48,847 nucleotides of DNA, from positions 1-48,847 of the forward strand of contig CAZIPN010000014.1 of assembly GCA_964541225.1 (NCBI GenBank), given 5' to 3'. Origin of the DNA: CAZIPN01 sp964541225 (lineage in GTDB: Bacteria; Actinomycetota; Coriobacteriia; Anaerosomatales; JAAXUF01). The notes beneath the pieces are model-generated. The model was not told the DNA's origin. It searched no databases and saw only the letters and a program-made list of their open reading frames with translations. Positions 41,420 to 48,847 of this stretch are shown here, piece by piece (position 1 is the stretch's first letter; the number at the start of each line of letters is the position of its first letter). Both the position numbers and the translations under genes were made by a program.

Positions 41420-41454
41420 TCCGGGCGGGCACCCTTCTCAGATGCCCGCCCGGA
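41420..41454 (-). terminator. Stem-loop between livK and livH
   Basis: A 12-bp perfect stem TCCGGGCGGGCA / TGCCCGCCCGGA with an 11-base loop lies 34 bases after the livK stop. In the minus direction it is followed by CTGCGTTTGTG, a mildly U-rich tract. It likely causes partial termination or protects the livK 3' end, so more LivK than permease is made. Confidence 0.7.
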
Positions 41455-41487
41455 GGTGCGTGATTCGGGACGGTTGTTCCAGGCCTC

Positions 41488-42702
41488 CTACTGTTGAGGC
41501 AGAGCCTTCGTAACCCACGCGCCGTTTTGCACCGTGTAGAGCGTGATCGCCTTGTTGGTCGTATCACCTTGAGCATCGAAGGAAATCGGACCCGTGACAC
41601 CTTGCGTGTTTGTCGCGGCGACGTTCTTGATGATGTCCTCACGACCAGCCGGGCTCGTAACCTTGTCCGCACCCACCGACTTCGCCGCCGCGACCACTGC
41701 GCTGATGATCACGTTCGTCGCATCGTAGGAGTACGCGTCGTAGGCGGCGGGCTCAACACCCGGATACGCCTTGTTGTATGCCGCGAGGAAGTCCGTGCCC
41801 GCCGGAAGATCCTTGGTCGGATATCCGACAGACGTCGCGAAATCGCCTTCAGCTTCTGCGGCACCGGCCAACTTGATGAACTGCGCGTCATACAGACCGT
41901 CGCCGCCCATGAACGGAGCCTTGATGCCGCCGTCCTTGGCCTGCTTGGCGAAAAGGGCACCCGCGTTGTAAATGCCACCGTAGTAGATGACATCGGGATT
42001 CGTCGCCTTGATCTTGGTGACCAGAGCGTTGAAGTCCGTGTCCTTGTCGGCAGTCTTCTGCCTGCCCAAGACCTTGCCGCCGTTGGCAGTGAACTGCTTC
42101 TGGAACTCGTCGGCGAGGCCCACACCGTACGGAGTCGAGTCATCGACAACGTAGACGGTCTTGAAGCCGAGCAGCTTGGTTGCGAAATTGGCGGCCGCCG
42201 GTCCCTGCACTGAGTCCGTCGTGCACACGCGGAACACATTGCTGAGCCCCTGCTGGGTCAGGGCCGGGTTCGTCGACGCCGGCGAAACCATGACGATCTT
42301 CTTGCTGGCATAGACCTTGGATGCCGGAATAGAAACGCCGGAGTTCAGGTGACCCATGACGCCCACGATTGCGGGATCCGACGCAAAGGTATTGGCAACT
42401 GTGACGCCCGTCTTCGGGTCGCCCTGGTCGTCGCCCGGAGTCACCGAGAACTTCAGACCTGCGGCCTTGACGGTCTCGCTCGCATTGGCCTGCTCAACAG
42501 CGAGCTTGGCACCGCGCTCCATACCTTGGCCAAGCGCCGTGGCACCGGCAGTCAGCGGAGCACCGACCCCTATCTTCACTTCGGTCGGGCCGCTCGCACT
42601 GCTCGAGCCGCCGCCAGAACTCCCACTGCAACCGGTGGCTGACATCGCGACAGCGATGAAACCGCCGAGCGCAGCGAGCAGGATCTTCTTGCTCACCTTC
42701 AT
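41488..42702 (-). CDS. livK: Branched-chain amino acid ABC transporter substrate-binding lipoprotein LivK
   Basis: Extracytoplasmic binding lipoprotein of the Liv importer, 404 aa. The signal peptide ends at a lipobox SATGC (Cys25), then a Ser/Gly linker. The type I periplasmic fold shows VKIGVGAPLTAGATALGQGM, MGHLNSGVSIPASKVYASKK, VYVVDDSTPYGVGLADEFQK and DVIYYGGIYNAGALFAKQA. ATG 42702 has GGGAGGAACC directly upstream, so the longer frame is rejected. It is the first gene of livKHMGF. Ligand preference (leucine, isoleucine, valine or other) is not readable. Confidence 0.96.
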   Translation of the reverse strand: MKVSKKILLAALGGFIAVAMSATGCSGSSGGGSSSASGPTEVKIGVGAPLTAGATALGQGMERGAKLAVEQANASETVKAAGLKFSVTPGDDQGDPKTGVTVANTFASDPAIVGVMGHLNSGVSIPASKVYASKKIVMVSPASTNPALTQQGLSNVFRVCTTDSVQGPAAANFATKLLGFKTVYVVDDSTPYGVGLADEFQKQFTANGGKVLGRQKTADKDTDFNALVTKIKATNPDVIYYGGIYNAGALFAKQAKDGGIKAPFMGGDGLYDAQFIKLAGAAEAEGDFATSVGYPTKDLPAGTDFLAAYNKAYPGVEPAAYDAYSYDATNVIISAVVAAAKSVGADKVTSPAGREDIIKNVAATNTQGVTGPISFDAQGDTTNKAITLYTVQNGAWVTKALPQQ

Positions 42703-42804
42703 GGTTCCTCCCTTGCTCCCTGGACGATACGGTCGTACGGCCAGATCCGAGCGCGTGTCGCAAGCGCGCGCGGAATCCGCGGATCCCACCGCGAAACGCC
42801 TCGG

Positions 42805-42813
42805 AGTGTATCA
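42805..42813 (-). promoter_or_regulatory. Candidate livK promoter (-10)
   Basis: The minus strand reads TGATACACT, an extended -10 (TG-N-TACACT), about 103 bases before the livK start and downstream of the SQR-like gene. Upstream TTGCAC lies at 15-base spacing, shorter than ideal. Confidence 0.4.
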
Positions 42814-42923
42814 GAACGCCATCGGGTGCAACAGCAGTTTCTGAGCACGCCGACGTGGGCAATTCTGACGTTTGTACGACATCACCGGGGGAGCGCCGGA
42901 TGCATAAAACGGCGGTTTCGGTC

Positions 42924-44093
42924 CTACATGCCAGGCAGTCTCGGAACGCGACCGCGCTTGGAATTTCGATAGTAGAAACCCCATGCCTTCTTCATCGGAT
43001 GACCGACGAACGGCAGAGGGACAAGTCTCTGGCGGCTGGTGTTGCGAGACACCATCACCGCCATGGGCCCGATGTCCATGACGCACAAGATATTGACGTG
43101 CGGCACGTAGCTGTGTGAAGCCGATTCCCCTCGGCCCAGAGCTTCGATGTTCTCCACAACGCCCCGCGCCATCACCTCGGCAACATGACCCTGCTTCGCC
43201 CTCCAGTCCGGTCCAAGCAAGGTGGCGCCGTCGCCGATCGCAAACACGTCCGTGAACCCCTCCACAAGTGAGTTCTCGCCCGCCTGAACGTACCCGGCCT
43301 CACTCAGTGGCAGGTCAGAGTTCTTGTACACCGGATGACCACTGCCCCCTGGAATGAATAGGATGAGATCCGTCTCGAGACGCTTGCCGTTTTCGAACAC
43401 AACCGCGTTCTCTTCAAACGCGGTGATCTTGACGCCGGTGTGCGAGGCGATGTTCTTCCCAGCGAAGAATCGCCGAAGCGTGGGGACGGCCTTCTCCCCC
43501 ATGCGAGCACCAGGCTCCGGCATCGGCGCGAAGAACGTGAGTTCGAAGTTGTCGCGTACGCCCTTCTGGCGCAGGTAATGGTCGATGTTGAACAGAAGCT
43601 CGAAGGCCGGGCCGCCTCGAAGCGCCGAGGTGTCCTTGGGGTTGCCGGCGAACCCGACGGCAATGCGACCTGAGCCCACTTTCATCATGGCGTCGATGCG
43701 GTCGCGCATCTCTACTGACACTCCTGGCTCCCCGCATATCGAGAATGTGTGCTCGATGCCTTTGGGCTGAGTCTTGCCCTGCCCCATGGCAAGCACGAGG
43801 TAGTCGTAGTCGGTAAGCGTCCGCCCGTCACCGAGGTCTACCGCATGCTCCTTGGCACGCACTTTCGTGACCTCGGCGTGAACGAAGTCGAATCCATGAA
43901 TACTTGCAAGCTCTTCGAGCGGCACCGAGACGTCGCTGAAGTCGATGCCGTGTACCGGAATCCAGATCGAGATCGGATAGACGAAGAGGTAGTCTCTGCC
44001 TGATACCAGCGTCACGTCGTGATGCTTCTTTCGCAGCTGAATGGCAGCCTCAACTCCAGCGATGCCTCCACCCAGAACCAGTGCCTTGCTCAT
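42924..44093 (-). CDS. Sulfide:quinone reductase-like FAD/NAD(P) oxidoreductase
   Basis: Two-dinucleotide-binding flavoprotein, 389 aa. The FAD fold opens with LVLGGGIAGVEAAIQLRKK (5-23), with the second motif YDYLVLAMG (96-104) and the late FAD-contact segment FTDVFAIGDGATLLGP. The overall pattern fits the SQR/FCSD/NDH-2 superfamily, membrane-associated enzymes that pass electrons to quinone. Only Cys120 (SICGEPG) and one later Cys (NILCVMDIG) sit near the redox-cysteine positions; classical SQR has three, so sulfide oxidation is possible but unproven. ATG 44093 has GGAGGGAG upstream. It lies downstream of cysK and upstream of livK. Confidence 0.85.
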   Translation of the reverse strand: MSKALVLGGGIAGVEAAIQLRKKHHDVTLVSGRDYLFVYPISIWIPVHGIDFSDVSVPLEELASIHGFDFVHAEVTKVRAKEHAVDLGDGRTLTDYDYLVLAMGQGKTQPKGIEHTFSICGEPGVSVEMRDRIDAMMKVGSGRIAVGFAGNPKDTSALRGGPAFELLFNIDHYLRQKGVRDNFELTFFAPMPEPGARMGEKAVPTLRRFFAGKNIASHTGVKITAFEENAVVFENGKRLETDLILFIPGGSGHPVYKNSDLPLSEAGYVQAGENSLVEGFTDVFAIGDGATLLGPDWRAKQGHVAEVMARGVVENIEALGRGESASHSYVPHVNILCVMDIGPMAVMVSRNTSRQRLVPLPFVGHPMKKAWGFYYRNSKRGRVPRLPGM

Positions 44094-44286
44094 GGATCGC
44101 TCCCTCCGGGGATCTCGAAAGGTCATCCGGCCGACAATAGACCGGGCCTTTGGTCCGAACATCATAGGGCGCTTGCCGCAGATCTGCATCTGGCGTATGG
44201 GTCGCCACATGCCAATACCGAGCCATCGCTAACACAAGCCGTTGCATATACGAATGCCAGAACATAGCCAAAGGCAAGTGTACACA

Positions 44287-44308
44287 GCATGCCGTAGTCT
44301 CGGCATGC
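44287..44308 (-). terminator. Stem-loop after cysK
   Basis: An 8-bp perfect stem GCATGCCG / CGGCATGC with a 6-base loop lies 13 bases after the cysK stop. In the minus direction it is followed by TGTGTACACTTGCCTTTGG, moderately U-rich. It is a plausible terminator separating cysK from the SQR-like gene. Confidence 0.55.
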
Positions 44309-44321
44309 GCGCAGCGCCCGC

Positions 44322-45278
44322 TCAGCCCAACGGCCCCCACAACTCGGTGGACAGATAGCGCTCGCCGTTGGACGGGGCAAACGTCACGATCACCGTACCA
44401 GCAAGCTCAGGCCGAGCCGCGACGCGAAGCGCAGCTGCGATGTTGGCGCCGCTGGAAATTCCGACAAGCAGCCCTTCTTCGGCGGCGGCCCTGCGAGCCA
44501 TCGCAATGGCCTCGTCGCCGGTCACATGCTCGACTTCATCCAACGCCCCGAGATCGAGAACGGACGGGATGAAGTTGGCTCCTATCCCCTGAATGAGGTG
44601 CGGCCCGGGAGTTAGCGCATCGCCTTGAAGTGTCTGCGAGATGATTGGTGACTCGGCGGGCTCGACTGCTATGGCGAGCATCGCAGGATGCTTCTCCTTG
44701 AGGTAGCGGCCCACGCCGGTGATCGTGCCGCCAGTTCCGACTCCCACCACAAGCGCGCCGACGCGATCGCTGCCAAGCGCCTCCTCGATCTCCGGGCCGG
44801 TGGTCTCGAAGTGTGCTCGGGGGTTTGCCGGGTTGTCGAATTGTCCAGCAATCCAGGAGTTGGGCGTCTTGTCGGCGAGTTCGTTGGCGGCCTCGACGGC
44901 GCCGCTCATCCCCTCTTCCCTGGGAGTCAGGATCAGTTCGGCGCCGTAGGCGCGCAGCAGCTTGCGACGTTCTACCGACATCGACTCGGGCATGGTGAGA
45001 ATCACTCGGTACCCGCGCGACGCGCCGACAAGCGCCAGCGCAATGCCGGTGTTGCCGCTTGTCGGCTCGACGATTACGGAGACGTCGCGCGCGATGATTC
45101 CACGCGCCTCGGCATCGTCAACCATGCCCTTGCCGATACGATCCTTGACCGAGCCACCGGGATTTCGCGACTCAAGCTTGACGGCTACCTTCGCCGGCAG
45201 ACCCTCAGACAGCCTGCGCAAGAAGACCATCGGCGTAGACCCGATCGAGTCGTCGATGTGTGCGTAGATTCGCGGCAC
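44322..45278 (-). CDS. cysK: Cysteine synthase (O-acetylserine sulfhydrylase)
   Basis: PLP enzyme forming cysteine from O-acetylserine and sulfide, 318 aa. The PLP lysine is Lys45 in NPGGSVKDRIG. The substrate loop PTSGNTGIALA, the phosphate-binding GVGTGGTITGVGRY and the C-terminal GLLVGISSGANIAAAL match CysK. GTG 45278 is chosen with GGGAGGG upstream; the 521-residue frame extending to 45887 is read-through into intergenic sequence. No cysE is in the window. Proximity to an SQR-like gene suggests a shared sulfide context (weak inference). CysM-type use of other sulfur donors cannot be excluded. Confidence 0.95.
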   Translation of the reverse strand: MPRIYAHIDDSIGSTPMVFLRRLSEGLPAKVAVKLESRNPGGSVKDRIGKGMVDDAEARGIIARDVSVIVEPTSGNTGIALALVGASRGYRVILTMPESMSVERRKLLRAYGAELILTPREEGMSGAVEAANELADKTPNSWIAGQFDNPANPRAHFETTGPEIEEALGSDRVGALVVGVGTGGTITGVGRYLKEKHPAMLAIAVEPAESPIISQTLQGDALTPGPHLIQGIGANFIPSVLDLGALDEVEHVTGDEAIAMARRAAAEEGLLVGISSGANIAAALRVAARPELAGTVIVTFAPSNGERYLSTELWGPLG

Positions 45279-45438
45279 AACACCCTCCCAGCAGTCTCGG
45301 CGTTCATACCCGCCCGCGCTGGGTTGAGGATACTCTGAGATGACCCGGATCGTGCGACTGCCCGCATCTCGGCGATAATGCGCCACAGAGACGTGCCCGC
45401 AAGGCAGGCCCGCCGCCAATCGTCGCCAAGGAGGCAGT

Positions 45439-45660
45439 GTGAGCGTCGCGTTCTGGGCGTGGATATGTGTCACCGTGCTTCTCGCACTCGCTGAAGCCGC
45501 CACCGGCGGCTTGCTCATGCTGCCATGGGCCGCAGGCGCCGGCACCGCAGCGTTGCTTGAGGCGCTGCACGTGGCATCGACCTGGCAGTGGATCGCCTTC
45601 GTCGTCGTCTCCCTCGCGCTCTTCACCATCGCGCAGCGCATCATCCGACGACGCAAGTAG
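45439..45660 (+). CDS. Short NfeD-like membrane protein
   Basis: 73 aa, two to three hydrophobic helices: AFWAWICVTVLLALAEAATG, LLMLPWAAGAGTAALLEAL and WQWIAFVVVSLALFTIAQRI, then a basic tail RRRK. This matches only the membrane part of NfeD proteins; the C-terminal OB-fold domain is absent. NfeD proteins usually pair with SPFH proteins; the SPFH gene here is 15 kb away. GTG 45439 has AAGGAGG 4 bases upstream, a strong ribosome site that supports a real gene despite its length. It is divergent from cysK. Confidence 0.8.
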   Translation: MSVAFWAWICVTVLLALAEAATGGLLMLPWAAGAGTAALLEALHVASTWQWIAFVVVSLALFTIAQRIIRRRK

Positions 45661-45661
45661 C

Positions 45662-45700
45662 ACGGAGGGGCAGCCTCCCGAGCAGGGACCGCCCCTCCGT
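45662..45700. terminator. Terminator between convergent genes
   Basis: A 10-bp perfect stem ACGGAGGGGC / GCCCCTCCGT with a 19-base loop begins immediately after the NfeD-like stop and lies 20 bases from the convergent gene's stop. It can serve both strands, though neither side has a good U tract. Confidence 0.6.
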
Positions 45701-45720
45701 TCGCGCAGGCCACAGCCACA

Positions 45721-46197
45721 CTACGCACCGAGCGGAAGGCTGGCATCTGGCGGCTGCGACGGAGGCGCGGCATCTGGCGCCTGTGACGACGCGGCGGAAT
45801 CGAGCACGGCCGTCGGGGCGGCCGGTACCTTCGATGCTGCGAGAAGCTTGACACGCGCAAGCTCGGCGAGCACTGGCCACTCGGCAAACGCGAGGTAGAG
45901 CGCCACGCCGAGGTTGACGACCGGGATCAGCATCAGAAGTCCGAGTGCTCCGGAGAGGCCCGCCTTCTGGAAGAGCTTGAAGAAGACGATGGCGAGCACG
46001 ATCAGTGTTGCGACGAAGATGCCGAGGATCACCATGCTCGCGATGGGGCCTCCCGGCACAAAGCCGAACGCGCCGTGCGCACCGGGAGGGCCTCCTTGCG
46101 GCATACCTCCAGGCGGCATCCCCTGAGGCATCCCCTGGCCCCCCGCGCCTGCTGCACCGCCGGCCGCCCCCTGCCCAAGTTGTTGTGTTCCGTTCAT
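45721..46197 (-). CDS. Gly/Pro-rich membrane protein downstream of the MacAB-like genes
   Basis: 158 aa, family not recognised. The N-terminal ~40 residues are Gly/Gln/Pro/Met-rich (GMPQGMPPGGMPQGGPPG). Two hydrophobic helices follow (about 50-71, MVILGIFVATLIVLAIVFF; about 80-104, LGLLMLIPVVNLGVALYLAF), then a short segment and a disordered Ala/Pro/Ser C terminus. The pattern FFKLFQKAGLSG...LIPVVNLGVALYLAFAEWP resembles small DUF5684-like membrane proteins. ATG 46197 is chosen with AGGAGG 8-9 bases upstream; ATG 46203 is too close to it. It follows the MacB-like permease by 54 bases, likely in the same operon. Confidence 0.72.
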   Translation of the reverse strand: MNGTQQLGQGAAGGAAGAGGQGMPQGMPPGGMPQGGPPGAHGAFGFVPGGPIASMVILGIFVATLIVLAIVFFKLFQKAGLSGALGLLMLIPVVNLGVALYLAFAEWPVLAELARVKLLAASKVPAAPTAVLDSAASSQAPDAAPPSQPPDASLPLGA

Positions 46198-46251
46198 GGT
46201 CATTCCTCCTGATTCTCAAGGTGCCGAGCGCGCAGCCCGGCACCGCCGGAC

Positions 46252-47481
46252 CTACTGGTAGCGAAGCGCCTCGATCGGGTCGAGCTTCGCGGCTCGGCGT
46301 GCCGGGTAGTAGCCGAACACGATGCCAATGGCCGTGGACACACCCACGGCGAGCAGCACGGAAAGCGCGCTGACGTTGGTGGTGTAGCTGGAAAACGTCG
46401 TGATCGCCCACGACACCGACCACCCAAGCGTGATGCCGATGAGCCCGCCGAGAACCGTCAGCGCGACTGCCTCGGACAGAAACTGCGAGGTGAGGTCGGA
46501 GCGCGTTGCGCCGAGCGCTTTGCGCAAGCCGATCTCGCGAATGCGCTCGGTAACGGTTGTGAGCATCATGTTCATGATGCCGATGCCGCCAACCAGCAGA
46601 GAAATCCCCGCGATCGAGCCCAGAAGCAGCGTGAGCGTGTTGGTGACCGACGAGAGCGTTGAGGCGATGTCGGCCTGATTCATGATGCGAAAATCGGCGT
46701 TCGCGGAATCCGAGATGCCATGCCGAGCGAGCAGGAGCGCCTCCATATCCGACTCAACCTTGGTCATCGCGTCTTGCGATGACGCCTCCACGTAGACGCT
46801 GCTCACGCCCGTGGACTTCGAGAGATGCGCCTGGAATGCGTCGAACGGCACGTAGACGATCTCGTCATTGTTTGACATGCCGCTTAAACCTTTGGACTTC
46901 GTCACGCCGATGACCGTGAACGGCTGTCCCGAGATGCGGATCTTCTGGCCCACCGCCTCTTGGGAGGAGCCAAACAGCGTGTCGGCGGTGTCGGGGCCTA
47001 GGACCGCGACGCGCGCACCGTTGCCCTGCTGGGTGTCGGTGAACCATGCGCCGTACTCCACCGAGATATTGCGAATGGACGGGTAGTCGTAGGTCGTGCC
47101 CGTGACGCTCACGTTCGTGTTGCTGGACTCGGCGGATACCTGATAGCTGCTGGACGTGGCGGGAGCGACCGCCGTGACGTTGGCCACCTGCGACTTGATC
47201 GCGGCGACGTCCTTGAGCGTGAGCGAGTTCGTGTTGGCGCCAAACCCGCCTCCGGCCCCGCCGATACGCCCGCTCATCGACCCGCCAGGCGACACCGTGA
47301 GCAGGTTCGCCCCCATCGACGAGATGTTGGACTCGATGGACGCCTTGGTCCCCTGCCCGAACGCCACCATGACAATGACCGATGTGATGCCGACCACGAT
47401 GCCGAGAATCGTCAAGAACGACCGCGCTTTGTTCGCCGTGAGAGAGAGAAACGTCTCGACCAGCAAGTCCTTGATCTTCAC
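46252..47481 (-). CDS. MacB/FtsX-family ABC transporter permease
   Basis: Permease of an export-type or mechanotransmission ABC system, 409 aa. TM1 is at about 17-42 (ARSFLTILGIVVGITSVIVM), followed by a large extracytoplasmic MacB-type domain (about 45-275). Three C-terminal helices form the FtsX domain, with the coupling motif RIREIGLRKALGATRSDLTSQFL before the second. The start is GTG 47481, overlapping the ATPase stop by 4 bases. With the ATPase and adaptor encoded just upstream it forms a MacAB-like tripartite-style exporter; in a monoderm there is no outer-membrane channel. The substrate (peptide, antibiotic or other) is unknown. Confidence 0.93.
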   Translation of the reverse strand: MKIKDLLVETFLSLTANKARSFLTILGIVVGITSVIVMVAFGQGTKASIESNISSMGANLLTVSPGGSMSGRIGGAGGGFGANTNSLTLKDVAAIKSQVANVTAVAPATSSSYQVSAESSNTNVSVTGTTYDYPSIRNISVEYGAWFTDTQQGNGARVAVLGPDTADTLFGSSQEAVGQKIRISGQPFTVIGVTKSKGLSGMSNNDEIVYVPFDAFQAHLSKSTGVSSVYVEASSQDAMTKVESDMEALLLARHGISDSANADFRIMNQADIASTLSSVTNTLTLLLGSIAGISLLVGGIGIMNMMLTTVTERIREIGLRKALGATRSDLTSQFLSEAVALTVLGGLIGITLGWSVSWAITTFSSYTTNVSALSVLLAVGVSTAIGIVFGYYPARRAAKLDPIEALRYQ

Positions 47482-48176
47482 GGCGTCACTCCCGCCATGT
47501 CCTCGGCGCTGAGCAAGCCATCGCGGATGTGGAGTGTTCTGTCCGCGTGCGCCGCGACCTCGGCCTCGTGGGTGATCAGCACGATGGTGCGTCCCTGGTC
47601 GCGCAGGCGCTCGAACGTCTGGAGGATGAACTCGCCGGTCGTGGTGTCGAGGTTGCCAGTGGGTTCGTCGGCAAGTATGAGCGCGGGGTCGTTGACGAGT
47701 GCTCGGGCGATGGCCACCCGTTGCATCTGACCGCCGGAGATCTGGTTTGAGAGCTTGTGGAACAGCTCCGGCGTCAACCCCGCTGCCTCCATCGCCGCGA
47801 TCGCTCGCGGCTGGCGCTCACGATCAGGCGTGCGTGCGTAGACGAGCGGAAGCGTCACGTTGCGGATGATCGTCGCGCGAGGCAACAGGTTAAACGACTG
47901 GAACACGAAGCCGATTTCGCGCGAGCGGGCCTCGGCAAGCTCGACTTGATCGAGCGAGCTGACGTCCACGCCGCGGATGCGGTACGTGCCGGCTGTCGGC
48001 GTATCGAGCAAGCCGAGCAGGTTCATGAGCGTCGACTTGCCGGAGCCCGACGGCCCCATGATGGCGACGAACTCGCCTTCCTCGACCGTCATCGACACGC
48101 CCTTGAGCGCCTGCGTGTAGGTGTCGCCCGTGATGTAGGTCTTCACCACATTGTGGACTTCGATGATGGCCGACAT
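47478..48176 (-). CDS. MacB/LolD-family ABC transporter ATPase
   Basis: Stand-alone ATPase of 232 aa. Walker A is GPSGSGKST (41-49), the Q-loop segment IGFVFQSFNLLPRATI, the signature QISGGQMQRVAIARALV and Walker B LILADEPTGNLDTTTGE. The switch His is in IVLITHEAEVAAHAD. These are the hallmarks of the MacB/LolD/FtsE group. ATG 48176 overlaps the adaptor stop by one base (TGATG), and its own stop overlaps the permease start by 4 bases, so the three proteins are co-translated. Confidence 0.96.
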   Translation of the reverse strand: MSAIIEVHNVVKTYITGDTYTQALKGVSMTVEEGEFVAIMGPSGSGKSTLMNLLGLLDTPTAGTYRIRGVDVSSLDQVELAEARSREIGFVFQSFNLLPRATIIRNVTLPLVYARTPDRERQPRAIAAMEAAGLTPELFHKLSNQISGGQMQRVAIARALVNDPALILADEPTGNLDTTTGEFILQTFERLRDQGRTIVLITHEAEVAAHADRTLHIRDGLLSAEDMAGVTP

Positions 48177-48847
48177 CAGTTGCCCCCCGGCCCACCAGCG
48201 GGAGGCCCGCCGCCGCCTGGCCCGCCGAGAAAGCCGCCGTTGGAACTCCTGCTCGATGACGCGCTGCTCGAGCCGCCAGTCGACACGCTGCCTGTCGAAA
48301 CCATCGTGCCTTCCGAGACACCGCTCACGATCTGCGTGTACGTGTCGTCGGTGACGCCGACGGTGACCGTCTTCCGCGTGGTGGTTCCATTTGGGCCGAC
48401 CACAAGCACGTACTTCGTGCCGTTGGTGGTCTTGACTGCAGCGCTGGGCACCGCGACCACGTTAGTGGCGCTCTGCGTCGAGATGTCGACCGTCGCCGTC
48501 ATGCCAGTGCGGACGTGCGCGTCGACCGTGTCGAGCTTCACGTATACGGTGTAGTTGACGACGCCGGAACTCGTGGTGGCGTTTGGCAGGATCGACTTGA
48601 CCGTGCCGGTGAAGCTCTTGCCGGATATCGCGTCGAATTCGACCGTCGCCGTCTGCCCGACAGCCACCTTCGGGATGTCGACCTCGCTCACACTGAGTTC
48701 GACCTGCAGCGAGTTCATGTCGGTGATCGTGATGGAGCTGCCTGAGCTGCTCGACGAGCTGGACGTGCCACTGCTCGAGCTGCCGCTCGAACTCCCGCCC
48801 GAACTCGAACTCGAGCCACTCCCCGCCGAACTCGATGAGCTGTTCGT
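48176..48847 (-). CDS. MacA/HlyD-type adaptor protein (N terminus outside window)
   Basis: C-terminal part of a periplasmic-adaptor-like subunit for the MacAB-like transporter; the frame is open to the window edge, so the start is missing. The visible part begins with a long Ser/Gly linker (about 35 residues, encoded by 48740-48847), then the beta-barrel segment LQVELSVSEVDIPKVAVGQT, EFDAISGKSFTGTVKSILPN and YVKLDTVDAHVRTGMTATVD. The membrane-proximal part has VVAVPSAAVKTTNGTKYVLV. It ends in a second Gly/Pro/Ser-rich tail. Internal ATG 48718 is not the start because conserved sequence (SITITD) precedes it. Confidence 0.93.
   Translation of the reverse strand, partial: TNSSSSSAGSGSSSSSGGSSSGSSSSGTSSSSSSSGSSITITDMNSLQVELSVSEVDIPKVAVGQTATVEFDAISGKSFTGTVKSILPNATTSSGVVNYTVYVKLDTVDAHVRTGMTATVDISTQSATNVVAVPSAAVKTTNGTKYVLVVGPNGTTTRKTVTVGVTDDTYTQIVSGVSEGTMVSTGSVSTGGSSSASSSRSSNGGFLGGPGGGGPPAGGPGGN

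Noticed and set aside
48740..48847. Ser/Gly codon-repeat tract at the window end as a separate repeat element
   Set aside because: It is an in-frame Ser/Gly linker of the MacA-like adaptor, a common feature of these proteins.

Overview
The window looks like a chromosomal piece of a high-GC Gram-positive bacterium of the Actinomycetota (inference). The coding sequence is strongly G/C-biased in third positions. GTG and TTG starts are common, stop/start overlaps of 1-11 bases are frequent, and the gene families are typical of anaerobic or deep-branching actinobacteria: the futalosine route to menaquinone, a K+-independent proton-pumping pyrophosphatase, and Liv and osmoprotectant ABC importers. 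I see no rRNA, tRNA, CRISPR array, insertion sequence or phage gene. Two 100-base N runs show that it is a draft scaffold. One of them is flanked by an exact 55-base duplication and is almost certainly an assembly artefact inside an intact gene.

Layout. 1-1715: a PhoB-type response regulator (5' end outside the window) and its sensor kinase. 1721-17918 (minus strand): a cofactor and housekeeping block. In transcription order it reads tilS, hpt, ftsH, folP, hppA, folK, panB, panC, nadA, nadB, nadC, dedA, birA, bioY. It makes NAD, pantothenate and folate precursors, imports and attaches biotin, and carries FtsH and the membrane pyrophosphatase. A perfect BirA-type operator sits between birA and bioY. 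17919-18912: a short region with three consecutive hairpins and two small divergent helix-turn-helix genes. 19023-23228 (minus): an osmoprotectant-type ABC importer. 23432-28396: menaquinone genes mqnE, mqnA and mqnC, interrupted by a minus-strand Crp/Fnr regulator and an exported DUF4242 protein. 28399-31833: three zinc-ribbon proteins (cytosolic Tim44-like, SPFH/YdjI-like, membrane Tim44-like) with a tiny membrane-protein gene on the other strand. 31976-33160: a membrane-anchored transglutaminase-like protein. 33343-35432: a nucleoside phosphorylase-fold protein overlapping an MqnX-type deaminase. 35445-37304: a PAS-PAS-GAF-GGDEF diguanylate cyclase. 37560-42702: a complete branched-chain amino acid importer livKHMGF. 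42924-45278: an SQR-like flavoprotein and cysteine synthase. 45439-48847: a mini NfeD-like protein and a MacAB-like export system whose adaptor runs off the window.

How the genes fit together. mqnA, mqnE, mqnC, mqnX and the phosphorylase-fold gene together cover conversion of chorismate through aminofutalosine and futalosine to cyclic dehypoxanthine futalosine; mqnD and the later steps are not in the window. The phosphorylase-fold protein is my candidate for the missing futalosine-cleaving step. The zinc-ribbon/SPFH/Tim44 cluster directly follows mqnC and resembles the membrane-recruitment part of a phage-shock system without PspA. I consider it the most likely under-described system here.
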